A model generated the notes under the pieces. The model saw only the letters and a list, made by a program, of their open reading frames with translations, ran no database searches and was not told the DNA's origin. From contig NC_011891.1 of NCBI RefSeq assembly GCF_000022145.1, forward strand, positions 1,810,001 to 1,874,000: DNA of 64,000 nucleotides. Direction: 5' to 3'. A program made the translations under genes and the position numbers. Position 1 is the stretch's first letter. Each line of letters opens with the position of its first letter. This stretch comes from Anaeromyxobacter dehalogenans 2CP-1. Lineage in GTDB: Bacteria > Myxococcota > Myxococcia > Myxococcales > Anaeromyxobacteraceae. Below, piece by piece: positions 1-8,427 of this stretch.

Positions 1-258
1 ATCAACCACGACACGCGGAACTGCGAGGCGAACCCCGGCGAGACCTACTCGGCGGACTACCTCGGCCGGCTCCCGGCGGGCGGCTGCCAGACGCGCGCGG
101 ACTGCTACGGCGCGCTCGGCGGAAAGCCGAATGGCGACGTCGACGCGTGGACCTGCTACGCGGGCGAGAGCGGCAACCCCGCGGCGCCGTTCACGCAGCC
201 CACGCCCACCGCGCCCGGCACCTGCATCTGCGGCGACCTGCAGGCGAACTCGTACTGA
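1..258 (+). CDS. C-terminal fragment of a cysteine-rich, probably secreted protein
   Basis: The window opens inside a gene; 85 codons remain before a TGA. The visible tail has six cysteines and is rich in Gly, Pro, Asn and Thr, with a Pro/Thr stretch before a final CxCG group. That spacing suggests disulfide-bonded extracellular modules, but I do not recognise the family. Codon use matches the neighbours. Without the N-terminus neither signal peptide nor function can be judged. Confidence 0.7.
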   Translation: MNHDTRNCEANPGETYSADYLGRLPAGGCQTRADCYGALGGKPNGDVDAWTCYAGESGNPAAPFTQPTPTAPGTCICGDLQANSY

Positions 259-409
259 TCCACGCCCCGTCCGGGGTCACGGGTCGCCCCGCGCCCGCCA
301 CGCGCGCCCGCCGCCCCCGCCTCCGGGCGGACGGCGGCGCGCGTCGTGACGAAGCGTGAACCTCTCCAGGGGCGCAGCCAAGAGGGACGCATCCCGGCAT
401 GCTTCGGGG

Positions 410-1147
410 ATGCTCTGCGCCCTGCTCGCCGCCGCCGCCCTGGCGGCCACGGCTGCTCCCCAGGGGGCAGCCCTGGGCGACCTGCTGGAGCGCTCCGACG
501 CCGCGTACGCGCGGCGCGACGCGCCCGGCGCGCTCGACGAGGTCCGGACCACGCTCGAGGAGGCGAGTCGGCGCGCGCCCGACGACTACGAGGTGCTGTG
601 GCGCCTCGCGCGGCTCTACTTCTGGCTCTCCGACGACCCGGCGCTGAAGGACTCGGAGAAGAGCCGGCTCGGGAAGCAGGGCTGGGAGTTCGGCGAGCGC
701 GCCATCCGCGCGAACCCGGCGCGCGTCGAGGGCTGGCACTTCGCCGCCGCCGGCATGGGCAACTACTCGCTCGGCATCGGCGTCCTCAAGGCGCTGACCC
801 AGGGCATCGAGGGCAAGTTCAAGGACCGCCTCTCGCACGCCGAGAAGATCGATCCCGCGTTCCAGCACGGCTCGATCCAGACGGCGTGGGGGCGCTTCTG
901 GTTCAAGCTCCCCTGGCCGAAGTACGACGCGAGGAAGAGCGAGCGCTCGCTCCAGGCGGCGCTGGCGCAGAACCCGGTGAACGTGCGGGCGCGCGTGTAC
1001 CTGGCCGACCTCTACCGGAAGGAAGGGCACAAGCGCGAGGCGACGGAGCAGCTCGAGAAGGCGCTGGCGTCGGAGCCGGGCCGTTATGACCCCCCCGAGG
1101 AGCGGCGGTGGCAGCAGGTCGCGCGGGGCATGCTGGAACGCAAGTGA
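410..1147 (+). CDS. Exported TPR-repeat protein
   Basis: Protein of 245 residues if started at the ATG at 410; an in-frame GTG at 356 would add 18 residues. I prefer 410 because a clean signal peptide begins there (LCALLAAAALAATAAP). The mature part is helical, with TPR-like units: an early one around the LWRLARLYFWL segment and a clear one near the C-terminus (VYLADLYRKEGHKREA followed by LEKALASEP). TPR arrays scaffold protein-protein contacts. The layout resembles the periplasmic TPR subunits (TatT type) of some TRAP-like systems, but no transporter subunits lie beside it, so the partner is unknown. It ends 13 bases before the acyl-CoA ligase and may be co-transcribed with it. Confidence 0.75.
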   Translation: MLCALLAAAALAATAAPQGAALGDLLERSDAAYARRDAPGALDEVRTTLEEASRRAPDDYEVLWRLARLYFWLSDDPALKDSEKSRLGKQGWEFGERAIRANPARVEGWHFAAAGMGNYSLGIGVLKALTQGIEGKFKDRLSHAEKIDPAFQHGSIQTAWGRFWFKLPWPKYDARKSERSLQAALAQNPVNVRARVYLADLYRKEGHKREATEQLEKALASEPGRYDPPEERRWQQVARGMLERK

Positions 1148-1160
1148 AAGCGAGGACGCG

Positions 1161-2975
1161 ATGATCGCCGAGGCGGAGCTCAGGAAGGGGGCGTCCGACG
1201 CCCAGAACCTCGTCTCTCTCTTCGAGACGCAGGCGCGCCGGCGCGGCGACGCCACCGCGGTGAAGCTCAAGTCCGCGGGCGCCTGGCGCGACGTGAGCTG
1301 GGCCGAGATGGCCCGCCGCGCGCGCGACGTGGCCGACGGCCTCGCCGCGCTGGGGCTCCGCGCCGGCGATCGCGTCGCCATCATCGGCGACACGAACCTC
1401 GAGTGGATCCTGGCCGACCTGGGCATCCTCGGCGCGGGCGGGATCACCGTCACGATCTACCAGTCGAACACGCCGACCGAGTGCCAGTACATCCTGGCCG
1501 ACTCCGGCGCGCGGTTCGTGTTCTGCGACTCCGCGGCGCAGGTCGCGAAGATCCGCGAGGTGCGGGCCAAGCTGCCGGCGCTGGAGGCCCTGGTGCGCGC
1601 GCAGGGCCCGGCGGCCGACGCGTTCGAGCGGACGCTCGCCGACGTGGAGCGGGCCGGGGTCGCCTGGCGCGCCTCGAACCCGGACGCGCACGCGGCGCGG
1701 CTCGCGCGCATCGGGCGCGACGACCCGGCCAGCTTCATCTACACCTCGGGCACCACCGGGAACCCGAAGGGCGTCGTGCTCACGCACGGCAACTGGGTCT
1801 ACGAGGCGCTCGCGGTCGAGGGCCTGAAGGTCGTCCGCCCCGACGACCTCATCCTCATGTTCCTGCCCATGGCCCACTCGTTCGCGAAGGTGATCGAGGC
1901 GGTCTGGTTCAGCACCGGCGCCACCGGCGCGTTCGTCGAGTCGCTCGAGAAGATCGTGGACAACGCCGGCGAGGTCCGGCCCACCGTGATGCCCTCGGTG
2001 CCGCGCATCTTCGAGAAGGCCTACAACACCGTGATCTCGAAGGGGCTCGCCACGCCCGGCCTGAAGGGCAAGCTGTTCAAGCTCGCCCTGCAGGAGTTCG
2101 AGAAGTACGCCGCCGCGAAGGAGCAGGGGAAGGACTACTCCTCGCTCGGGCTCACCATCGGCCGGAAGCTGGTCTTCCCGAAGCTCTCCGCGACGCTCTC
2201 GGAGCGCTTCGGCGGGCGGATGCGCCTGTTCGTCTCCGGCGGCGCGCCGCTCTCGCCGAAGATCGCGCACTTCTTCGACCAGCTCGGCTTCGTGATCCTG
2301 GAGGGCTACGGCCTCACCGAGACGTCCGCCGGCACGTTCGTGAACCGCCCCGGCGCGAACCGCATCGGCACGGTGGGCCCGCCGGTCCCCGGCACGGAGG
2401 TGCGCATCGCCGAGGACGGCGAGATCCTGGTGCGCGGGCCGTGCGTGATGAAGGAGTACTACAACAACCCCGCCGCCACCGCCGAGGTGCTGAAGGATGG
2501 CTGGCTCGCCACCGGCGACATCGGGTTCGTGGACGAGGCCGGCTGCCTCAAGATCACCGACCGCAAGAAGGACATCATCGTCACCGCGGGCGGGAAGAAC
2601 GTCGCGCCGCAGAACCTGGAGAACGAGCTGAAGACCGATCCGCTCGTCTCGCAGGTGATGGTGCACGGCGACAAGCGCAAGTTCCTCTCGGCGCTCATCA
2701 CGCTGAACGAGGAGAACGCGCGCAAGTGGGCCGGCGACCACGGCCTGCCCGCGGGCGAGGGGCTGCACCGCGATCCGCGGCTGCGCGCACGCATCCAGCA
2801 GACCATCGACGCGCTGAACGCCCGGCAGGCGAGCTACGCCACGATCAAGAAGTTCGAGATCCTCCCCCGCGACTTCACCCAGGCGACCGGCGAGCTGACG
2901 CCGACGCTGAAGGTGAAGCGCAAGGTCGTCACGCAGCAGTACCGGGCCCTGCTCGACTCCTTCTACGCCGAGTAG
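1161..2975 (+). CDS. Long-chain fatty-acid--CoA ligase (AMP-forming)
   Basis: 604-residue member of the ANL adenylating superfamily, the usual length for FadD15-type ligases. Visible motifs are the P-loop YTSGTTGNPKG at about residue 194, the GYGLTE motif at about 385, the adenylate-binding TGD segment, and the hinge/C-terminal DRKKDIIVTAGGKN with the downstream catalytic lysine region. It should activate a long-chain fatty acid with ATP and CoA, at the inner face of the membrane. The ATG at 1161 follows a GAGGA element; longer in-frame starts overlap the upstream TPR gene. The nearby SCP2 and CoA-transferase genes suggest a lipid-acyl neighbourhood. The substrate chain length cannot be read from sequence. 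Confidence 0.93.
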   Translation: MIAEAELRKGASDAQNLVSLFETQARRRGDATAVKLKSAGAWRDVSWAEMARRARDVADGLAALGLRAGDRVAIIGDTNLEWILADLGILGAGGITVTIYQSNTPTECQYILADSGARFVFCDSAAQVAKIREVRAKLPALEALVRAQGPAADAFERTLADVERAGVAWRASNPDAHAARLARIGRDDPASFIYTSGTTGNPKGVVLTHGNWVYEALAVEGLKVVRPDDLILMFLPMAHSFAKVIEAVWFSTGATGAFVESLEKIVDNAGEVRPTVMPSVPRIFEKAYNTVISKGLATPGLKGKLFKLALQEFEKYAAAKEQGKDYSSLGLTIGRKLVFPKLSATLSERFGGRMRLFVSGGAPLSPKIAHFFDQLGFVILEGYGLTETSAGTFVNRPGANRIGTVGPPVPGTEVRIAEDGEILVRGPCVMKEYYNNPAATAEVLKDGWLATGDIGFVDEAGCLKITDRKKDIIVTAGGKNVAPQNLENELKTDPLVSQVMVHGDKRKFLSALITLNEENARKWAGDHGLPAGEGLHRDPRLRARIQQTIDALNARQASYATIKKFEILPRDFTQATGELTPTLKVKRKVVTQQYRALLDSFYAE

Positions 2976-3067
2976 CCGTCGCCCCCACGAGGCGGTCGCG
3001 CCCCGGGGCGCCGAGTGCTTAACTGACCCCGGGGTGCCAGGTCGCGCGGCCGCCCGGCGAGGGGATC

Positions 3068-3451
3068 ATGGAGCAGAGCGGGGTACGGGTCCTCCTCGTC
3101 GAGGACGACGACGACAACCGGGAGCTGATGGCGGAGGTGCTCACCGCCTCCGGGTGCCTGGTCCTGTCCGCCGCGAGCGGGCAGGAGGGGCTGAAGACCC
3201 TGTCCGAGCACTCGATCGACGTGGTGGTCACCGACGTCGGCATGCCCGGCATGGGCGGGCTGGAGATGGCCCGGGCGGCGAAGGCCATCGCGCCCACCGT
3301 CCCGGTGGTCATCGTCACCGGCTGGGCGGAGCGCGACGACATCGCGCGGGCGCGCGGCCGCGACGTGGACGCGGTGCTCATCAAGCCGGTGGACCCGGAC
3401 GCGCTCACCGCCGCAGTGAACGACGCGGTGCAGACGCACGGGCGCGCGTAG
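3068..3451 (+). CDS. Single-domain response regulator (CheY-like receiver)
   Basis: 127 residues that consist only of a receiver domain. The acidic pocket EDDDD sits at residues 12-16, the phospho-acceptor is Asp56 in the TDVGMPG motif, Thr84 is the switch Thr, and Lys106 in the IKP motif completes the active site. There is no output domain, so it would act by protein contact or within a phosphorelay. A GAGGGG element lies just upstream of the ATG. No histidine kinase is present nearby, so its partner is encoded elsewhere, as is common for orphan receivers in myxobacteria. Confidence 0.9.
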   Translation: MEQSGVRVLLVEDDDDNRELMAEVLTASGCLVLSAASGQEGLKTLSEHSIDVVVTDVGMPGMGGLEMARAAKAIAPTVPVVIVTGWAERDDIARARGRDVDAVLIKPVDPDALTAAVNDAVQTHGRA

Positions 3452-3467
3452 CGGCGGCCGGGCCGGC

Positions 3468-3496
3468 TTGACACTCCCGGATCCGCCCAATACGTT
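3468..3496 (+). promoter_or_regulatory. Sigma-70-type promoter upstream of the SCP2 gene
   Basis: A perfect TTGACA lies at 3468-3473, followed by a 17-base spacer and TACGTT at 3491-3496. The predicted transcription start is near 3503, about 55 bases before the SCP2 start codon. A consensus -35 at this spacing is unlikely by chance in such G+C-rich DNA, though the -10 matches only three of six positions. Confidence 0.5.
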
Positions 3497-3512
3497 GCGC
3501 TCTCCCCAGGCT

Positions 3513-3526
3513 TGATTCTGGAATCA
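3513..3526. promoter_or_regulatory. Perfect palindrome, candidate operator
   Basis: TGATTC and GAATCA form two 6-base arms around a 2-base centre, about 10 bases downstream of the predicted transcription start of the SCP2 gene. The A+T-rich palindrome stands out from the local composition and is placed where a repressor would block initial transcription. The binding protein is not identified. Confidence 0.4.
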
Positions 3527-3556
3527 GCGGCCGCCGAGCGGCTCCGAGGGTCCGAC

Positions 3557-3889
3557 ATGGCAGTGTCCACCGTGAAGGAAGTCTTCGAGCAGCACATCCC
3601 GGCGAAGCTCCAGGCGAAGCCGGACGTCGTCACCCGGATCGCGGCGGTCTACCAGTTCAACATCAGCGGTCCCGGCGGCGGCACCTGGGGCGTGGACTGC
3701 ACCGCGCCGGGCGGGAAGGTGAGCGAGGGCGCGCCCGCCAGCCCGAAGTGCACGGTCGCCGCGACCGAGCAGGACTTCCTGAACATCGTGAACGGCAAGC
3801 TCAACCCGCAGATGGCGTTCATGTCCGGGAAGCTGAAGATCCAGGGCGACATGGGCCTCGCCATGAAGCTGCAGCAGATCCTGGTCTGA
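3557..3889 (+). CDS. SCP2 sterol-binding-domain protein
   Basis: 110 residues forming one SCP2 (sterol carrier protein 2) domain. It shows the family order: an N-terminal helix (VKEVFEQHIPAKL), a beta sheet with a conserved GGTW turn, then the NGKLNPQMAFMSGKLKIQGDM core and a C-terminal hydrophobic helix. SCP2 domains bind acyl-CoAs, sterols or other lipids in a hydrophobic tunnel and have no catalytic residues of their own. The ATG at 3557 follows a GAGGG element. It lies 15 bases before the CoA-transferase gene, which supports a shared role in acyl-CoA handling. Confidence 0.88.
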   Translation: MAVSTVKEVFEQHIPAKLQAKPDVVTRIAAVYQFNISGPGGGTWGVDCTAPGGKVSEGAPASPKCTVAATEQDFLNIVNGKLNPQMAFMSGKLKIQGDMGLAMKLQQILV

Positions 3890-3904
3890 TCCTGGGCCAC
3901 GGGC

Positions 3905-5080
3905 GTGGCGCTCCCGCTCGCCGGCGTCCGCATCCTCGACCTCACCCGGCTCCTGCCCGGGCCGTACGCGACGCTGGTCCTCGCGGACCTCGGCGCCGAC
4001 GTCGTCAAGGTGGAGGACCCGCAGGGCGGCGACTGGCTGCGCTGGATGCCGCCGCTCGCGGGCGAGCAGTCCGGCGCATTCCACGCGCTCAACCGCAACA
4101 AGCGCTCGCTCGCGATCGACCTCCGCAGGGCCGAGGGCGTCGAGGCCTTCCTGCGGCTCGCCGCGCGCGCCGACGCCGTCGTCGAGTCCTTCCGGCCCGG
4201 CGTGCTCGACCGGCTGGGCGTCGGCTACGAGGCGCTGCGCGCCCGCGCCCCCGGCCTCGTGCTCTGCTCGATCTCCGGCTACGGGCAGGACGGCCCGTAC
4301 GCCGGTCGCGCCGGCCACGACCTCGACTACTGCGCGGTCTCCGGCGTGCTCGCCGCGAACGGCCCGCCGGACGCGCCGCGACCCCTGGGCGTCCAGGTCG
4401 CCGACGTGGCGGGCGGCGCCTGGCCGGCGGTCGCCGGCATCCTGGCGGCGCTGGTGCGGCGCGCGTCGACCGGCGAGGGCGCGCACGTGGACGTGTCGAT
4501 GACCGAGGGCGCGCTGGCGCTGCTCGCCATGCCGCTCGGGATGGCGTGGGCCCGCGGCGCGCCGCTCGCGCGCGGCCGCGAGCTCCTCGACGGCGGCGCG
4601 GGCTGCTACGGCGTGTATCGCACCCGCGACGGCCGCTTCGTCGCGCTCGCCGCGCTCGAGCCCCGGTTCTTCGCCGCGTTCTGCGAGGCCGTGGGCCGGC
4701 CGGAGCTCGCCTCGCGGCAGTGGGACGAGGGCGGCGCCGGGGCGCGCGCCGAGCTCGCGGCGATCTTCGCGGCGCGCACGCGCGACGAGTGGGCCGCGTT
4801 CGCCGCGGCGCACGACGCGTGCGTGGCGCCGGTGCTGGAAGGCGACGAGCCGCGCGCCGATCCGCAGCTCGCCGCGCGCGGCGCGTTCCTCGAGGTGGAC
4901 ACGCCGTGGGAGGGCAGGGCGCTCCCCGCGGTGGCGTCGCCGGTGCGGCTGCGCGGCGAGGCCGCGCCGCGCCGGCCCGCGCCCCGGCTGGGCGAGCACG
5001 GCGAGGCGGTGCTGGCCGAGGCCGGGTTCTCGCCCGCGGAGATCGCGGCCTTGCGCGCGTCGGGTGCGCTCGGAGCGTGA
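3905..5080 (+). CDS. CaiB/BaiF-family CoA transferase (alpha-methylacyl-CoA racemase-like)
   Basis: 391 residues from a GTG start. The N-terminus has the class III CoA-transferase signature (LDLTRLLPGPYAT, then LGADVVKVE), followed by NRNKRSLAIDL and the VESFRPGVLDRLG motif. The segment GHDLDY at about residues 138-143 contains the Asp expected at the active site. Family members move CoA between carboxylic acids or racemise 2-methylacyl-CoAs; the length and start motif fit the racemase branch slightly better. Together with the ligase and SCP2 genes it suggests branched or long acyl-CoA metabolism. The exact reaction is not determined. Confidence 0.88.
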   Translation: MALPLAGVRILDLTRLLPGPYATLVLADLGADVVKVEDPQGGDWLRWMPPLAGEQSGAFHALNRNKRSLAIDLRRAEGVEAFLRLAARADAVVESFRPGVLDRLGVGYEALRARAPGLVLCSISGYGQDGPYAGRAGHDLDYCAVSGVLAANGPPDAPRPLGVQVADVAGGAWPAVAGILAALVRRASTGEGAHVDVSMTEGALALLAMPLGMAWARGAPLARGRELLDGGAGCYGVYRTRDGRFVALAALEPRFFAAFCEAVGRPELASRQWDEGGAGARAELAAIFAARTRDEWAAFAAAHDACVAPVLEGDEPRADPQLAARGAFLEVDTPWEGRALPAVASPVRLRGEAAPRRPAPRLGEHGEAVLAEAGFSPAEIAALRASGALGA

Positions 5081-5158
5081 ACCCGGGCCCGCGCGCCGCG
5101 GCGGGTGCTGGCACTTTCGGTTGACAGGCACCGAGCGGCCGACCAAGTTCGGGGCGGG

Positions 5159-5422
5159 ATGCGCGCGCTCCTCGCCGCCGGGCTGGCCCTGTTCCTGGTC
5201 TTCGCGGCCGGGGGGCACCACGCGCACGCGCCCGGGCCCCACGGCGCCGACCACTGCGCCGTGTGCGCGGTGCGGAGCGCCGACGTCGCGCACACCGAGA
5301 CGCCCGACGTCGCGCCGCGCCCCGTCGTCGAGGACGTGGTCGAGCCTGCGCGCGGCCTCGCACCCGTGCTGGGCGCCCCGCTCGGCGCCGTCCCGGGCCA
5401 GTCACCTCCGCGGAACGCGTAG
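5159..5422 (+). CDS. Small exported His/Cys-containing protein ahead of the metal-uptake operon
   Basis: 87 residues from ATG 5159. A hydrophobic signal sequence (ALLAAGLALFLVFAAGG) is followed at once by HHAHAPGPHGADHCAVC, giving five His and a CxxC in a short stretch, then a low-complexity tail. Such metal-ligand-rich small proteins recur in front of zinc or copper uptake genes (DUF2946-like), and the next four genes form a metal ABC system, so periplasmic metal binding is a reasonable inference. A TTGACA at 5121-5126 could be its -35 element, although the expected -10 (CAAGTT) is poor. Confidence 0.6.
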   Translation: MRALLAAGLALFLVFAAGGHHAHAPGPHGADHCAVCAVRSADVAHTETPDVAPRPVVEDVVEPARGLAPVLGAPLGAVPGQSPPRNA

Positions 5423-5515
5423 CCCCTGCCGGCTCCGCAATGGGCGCGCGGCTGCTCGCGCGCGTCCGATCCGTTCCGCGTAACATGGCGCGCCGGGCGC
5501 GCGCCGAGGTGTCTC

Positions 5516-6748
5516 ATGCGTTCACTGATCGTGGCGAGCGTGCTCGCCGTGTCCGCCGTCCCCGTCGCCGGTTCCGCGCAGTCGTCCGGCGCGACCTCGC
5601 CGCCGTCCAGTCCCCCCGCGCAGCAGGATCCGAAGCAGCTCGAGGCGGAGATCGCCAGGGAGCTGGGCGCCGCTCCCGCGGCCGCCCCCGCGCCGCAGCC
5701 GGCGGCCCCGGCGCCGCCCGGCGCGGCCGCGCCGTCCACCGGCGGGAGCCCGTACGCGCGCCTCCTGCTCCTCCCCGACGTGAGCGCCATCGGCTCGGCC
5801 TCGCTCGCGTACGACGGCTACGACGTCGAGAAGCGCTCGCCGCGCGGCGGCCCGTTCAGCCCCGCCGAGAAGCCGGCGTTCGCGTTCGAGGAGCTCGAGC
5901 TCGGGCTGCAGGCGGTGGTCGACCCCTACGTCCGCGCCGACGTGTTCCTGTCCTTCACCGAGGCCGGCGCCGGCGTCGAGGAGGCCTACGTCACCACGCT
6001 CGCGCTCCCGGCCGGGCTTCAGGTCCGCGCCGGCCGCATCTACAGCCCGTTCGGCCGGCTCAACCTGCAGCACCCGCACGCCTGGGAGTTCGTGGACGCG
6101 CCGCTCGCGCGGGAGCGGCTCCTCGGCGAGGAGTCGCTGGGCGGGCCGGGCGTGGAGGTCGCCTGGCTCGCGCCGCTGCCCTGGTTCTCGGAGCTGCGCG
6201 TCGCCGGGCAGAACACCACGCTGATGGAGGACGCGACCTCGGAGCTGACCGGCGTGGCGCGGCTGCTCAACTACCTGCCGCTCGGCGAGACGGCGACGCT
6301 CGGCCTCGGCCTGTCCGCGGCGCGCCGCGGCGAGGGCACCGGCGGCGCGTTCCGCGACCTCGGCGGCGCCGACGCGTACCTGCGCATCCGCCCGCCCGCC
6401 GGGCGCGCCTACCTCGCGGTCCAGGGCGAGGTCTACGCGCGCAGGTTCCGTGGGGCCGCCGCCGACGCGAACGGCGGGGAGACCGAGACCGGCTGGTGGA
6501 CGCAGGCGTTCTGGCGGCAGAGCGCGTGGTGGGGGTACGGCGTCCGCTACGAGCGCGCGCCGTCCGCGGGCGAGGCGCCCAGCGGCACCGAGCAGCGCGC
6601 CAGCGGGCTCGTGACCTGGTTCCCGTCGGAGTTCCAGCGGCTCCGCTTGCAGGTCGGCTGGGATCGGCTGCCCGGCGGCGGAGGAGGCCTCGAGGCGCTG
6701 CTCCACGTCGAGTTCGGCATCGGGGCGCACGGCGCCCACCCGTTCTAG
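5516..6748 (+). CDS. Outer-membrane porin-like protein of a metal-uptake operon
   Basis: 410 residues. An N-terminal signal peptide is followed by an Ala/Pro-rich linker (residues about 22-75) containing a short charged helix, then some 320 residues of alternating polar/aromatic strands typical of a beta barrel, ending in Phe (HPF), the usual last residue of an outer-membrane barrel. The ATG at 5516 follows GAGGTG. It lies 12 bases before the binding-protein gene and is therefore probably the outer-membrane entry route for the same metal. The family is seen next to zinc ABC genes; transport itself is inferred. Confidence 0.7.
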   Translation: MRSLIVASVLAVSAVPVAGSAQSSGATSPPSSPPAQQDPKQLEAEIARELGAAPAAAPAPQPAAPAPPGAAAPSTGGSPYARLLLLPDVSAIGSASLAYDGYDVEKRSPRGGPFSPAEKPAFAFEELELGLQAVVDPYVRADVFLSFTEAGAGVEEAYVTTLALPAGLQVRAGRIYSPFGRLNLQHPHAWEFVDAPLARERLLGEESLGGPGVEVAWLAPLPWFSELRVAGQNTTLMEDATSELTGVARLLNYLPLGETATLGLGLSAARRGEGTGGAFRDLGGADAYLRIRPPAGRAYLAVQGEVYARRFRGAAADANGGETETGWWTQAFWRQSAWWGYGVRYERAPSAGEAPSGTEQRASGLVTWFPSEFQRLRLQVGWDRLPGGGGGLEALLHVEFGIGAHGAHPF

Positions 6749-6760
6749 GAGGAGATCGCC

Positions 6761-7660
6761 ATGACCTTCCGCCCCGTCGCCGTCCTCCTGGCCCTTGTCC
6801 CCTCGCTTGCGCTCGCCGGACCCCGCGTCGTCACCACCACCGAGGGGCTCGCCGCGCTCGTCCGAGAGGTCTCCGCCGGCCGCGCGTCGGTGGAGAGCCT
6901 CTCGCGCGGCTCGCAGGATCCGCACTACGTGGACGCGAACCCGATGCTCGCGGTGAAGCTCCGCAACGCCGACTTGCTCGTGGACGTCGGCCTCGACCTC
7001 GAGATCGGCTGGCTGCCGCCGCTCGTGAACCAGTCGCGCAACGGCGCCATCCAGCCCGGCGGCGCGCACCGGCTCACCGCCGCCTCGGCCGTGCAGGTGC
7101 TCGACGTGCCCACGGGCCCGGTGGACCGCAGCCGCGGCGACCTCCACCCCGCCGGCAACCCGCACTTCCTCACCGACCCGCGCCGCGCGCTCCAGGTCGC
7201 GACGGCGATCGCCGGGAAGCTGGGCGAGCTCGATCCCAGCGGTGCCGCCGCCTACCAGGGCGCGCTCGCCGCGTTCCGGACGAAGCTCCAGGCCGACTTG
7301 GCGCGCTGGCAGGCGACGCTCGCGCCGGTGAAGGGGCGGAAGATCTTCTCGCAGCACCGCACGCTCACGTACTTCCTCGACTGGAGCGGGATCGTGTCGG
7401 CGGGCGAGATCGAGCCGCGCCCCGGCGTGCCCGCGCCGCCCGCCTACCTCGCCGAGCTGGTGCAGCGGGCGCAGCGCGAGCAGGTGAAGGCGATCGTGGT
7501 GGAGAACTACTACGACACGAAGTCCGCCGAGGTGGTGGCGCGCCACGCCGGCGCGAAGGTGGTGCGCGTGCCCGGGGACGTGGGCGGCGAGCCCGGGGTG
7601 AAGACCTACGAGCAGTGGATCCAGGAGCTCGTGGAGCGCGTCGCGGAGGCGCTCCGTTGA
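6761..7660 (+). CDS. Metal ABC transporter substrate-binding protein (ZnuA/TroA family)
   Basis: 299 residues with a signal peptide ending near LALAG. The cluster A-I (TroA) ligands can be placed: His55 in DPHYV, His135 in the NPHF motif, His199 in SQHRTLTYF, and an acidic residue near 273 in PGDVG. These four bind Zn2+ or Mn2+ in the periplasm and deliver it to the permease. The long His/Asp-rich loop of enterobacterial ZnuA is absent. An AGGAGGAGAT ribosome site precedes the ATG. It is coupled to the ATPase gene by a 4-base overlap. Confidence 0.9.
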   Translation: MTFRPVAVLLALVPSLALAGPRVVTTTEGLAALVREVSAGRASVESLSRGSQDPHYVDANPMLAVKLRNADLLVDVGLDLEIGWLPPLVNQSRNGAIQPGGAHRLTAASAVQVLDVPTGPVDRSRGDLHPAGNPHFLTDPRRALQVATAIAGKLGELDPSGAAAYQGALAAFRTKLQADLARWQATLAPVKGRKIFSQHRTLTYFLDWSGIVSAGEIEPRPGVPAPPAYLAELVQRAQREQVKAIVVENYYDTKSAEVVARHAGAKVVRVPGDVGGEPGVKTYEQWIQELVERVAEALR

Positions 7661-8427
7661 GCCCCGGCCCGCTCGTCGCGCTCGAGGGCGCAACCGTCGG
7701 GTACGGCCGCCGCGCCATCCTCCAGCGGGTGGACCTCGCGGTCGAGGCCGGGGACTTCCTGGCCGTGGTCGGCCCGAACGGCGGCGGCAAGACCACGCTC
7801 GTGCGCTCGCTGCTCGGCGCGCTGCCGCTGCTCGCCGGGCGGCGCACGCTGCGGCCCGGCGTGCGCGTCGGCTACGTGCCCCAGCGCGACCACGTCGATC
7901 CCGTGTGGCCGTTCACCGCGGGAGAGGTGGTGCTGATGGGCCGGGTCCCCGCGCTCGGCCCCGGGCGCCGCCCCGGCCCCGCCGACCACGAGGCGGTGCG
8001 GGCCGCGCTCGGGCTCGTCGGGATCGAGGCGCTCGCCGGGAGCGCGTACGGCGAGCTCTCCGGCGGGCAGCGGCAGCGCACGCTCATCGCGCGGGCGCTC
8101 GCCGCGGAGCCCACGCTGCTGGTGGTGGACGAGCCCACCAACGGCATGGACCCCGCCGCCGAGCTCGCGACCATGGACCTGCTCCGCGATCTGCACCAGG
8201 GCGTGCGGATCGCGATCGTGATGGTGTCGCACCGGCTCGAGGCCGTGGCGAACTACGCGCGCGCGCTCGCGTTCGTGGACAAGGACCAGACGCTGTTCCG
8301 CGTCGGGCCGGTGGAGGAGATGCTGCGGCCCGACGGGCTCGGGGCGCTGTACGGAAGGCCCGTCGCGGTGCGCGAGCTGGACGGGCGGCGCCTCGTGTAC
8401 CCCATCAACGGCGGGGTGCGTCGGTGA
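7657..8427 (+). CDS. Metal ABC transporter ATP-binding protein
   Basis: 256 residues, starting at a TTG that overlaps the upstream stop (TTGA), a typical translational-coupling arrangement. Walker A is GPNGGGKTT at residues 39-47, the signature is LSGGQRQR, Walker B is LLVVDEPT, and the switch His lies in MVSHRLEAV. It energises import by the permease encoded immediately downstream. Length and motif spacing match ZnuC/MntB-type ATPases. Earlier in-frame starts would run back through the binding-protein gene and are rejected. Confidence 0.9.
   Translation: MSPGPLVALEGATVGYGRRAILQRVDLAVEAGDFLAVVGPNGGGKTTLVRSLLGALPLLAGRRTLRPGVRVGYVPQRDHVDPVWPFTAGEVVLMGRVPALGPGRRPGPADHEAVRAALGLVGIEALAGSAYGELSGGQRQRTLIARALAAEPTLLVVDEPTNGMDPAAELATMDLLRDLHQGVRIAIVMVSHRLEAVANYARALAFVDKDQTLFRVGPVEEMLRPDGLGALYGRPVAVRELDGRRLVYPINGGVRR

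Noticed and set aside
5263-8427. Very long open frame (over 1,000 codons) on the plus strand through the metal-uptake region
   Set aside because: Its first part is an Arg-rich shadow frame over the outer-membrane and binding-protein genes. Only the tail from TTG 7657 has a real family (ABC ATPase).
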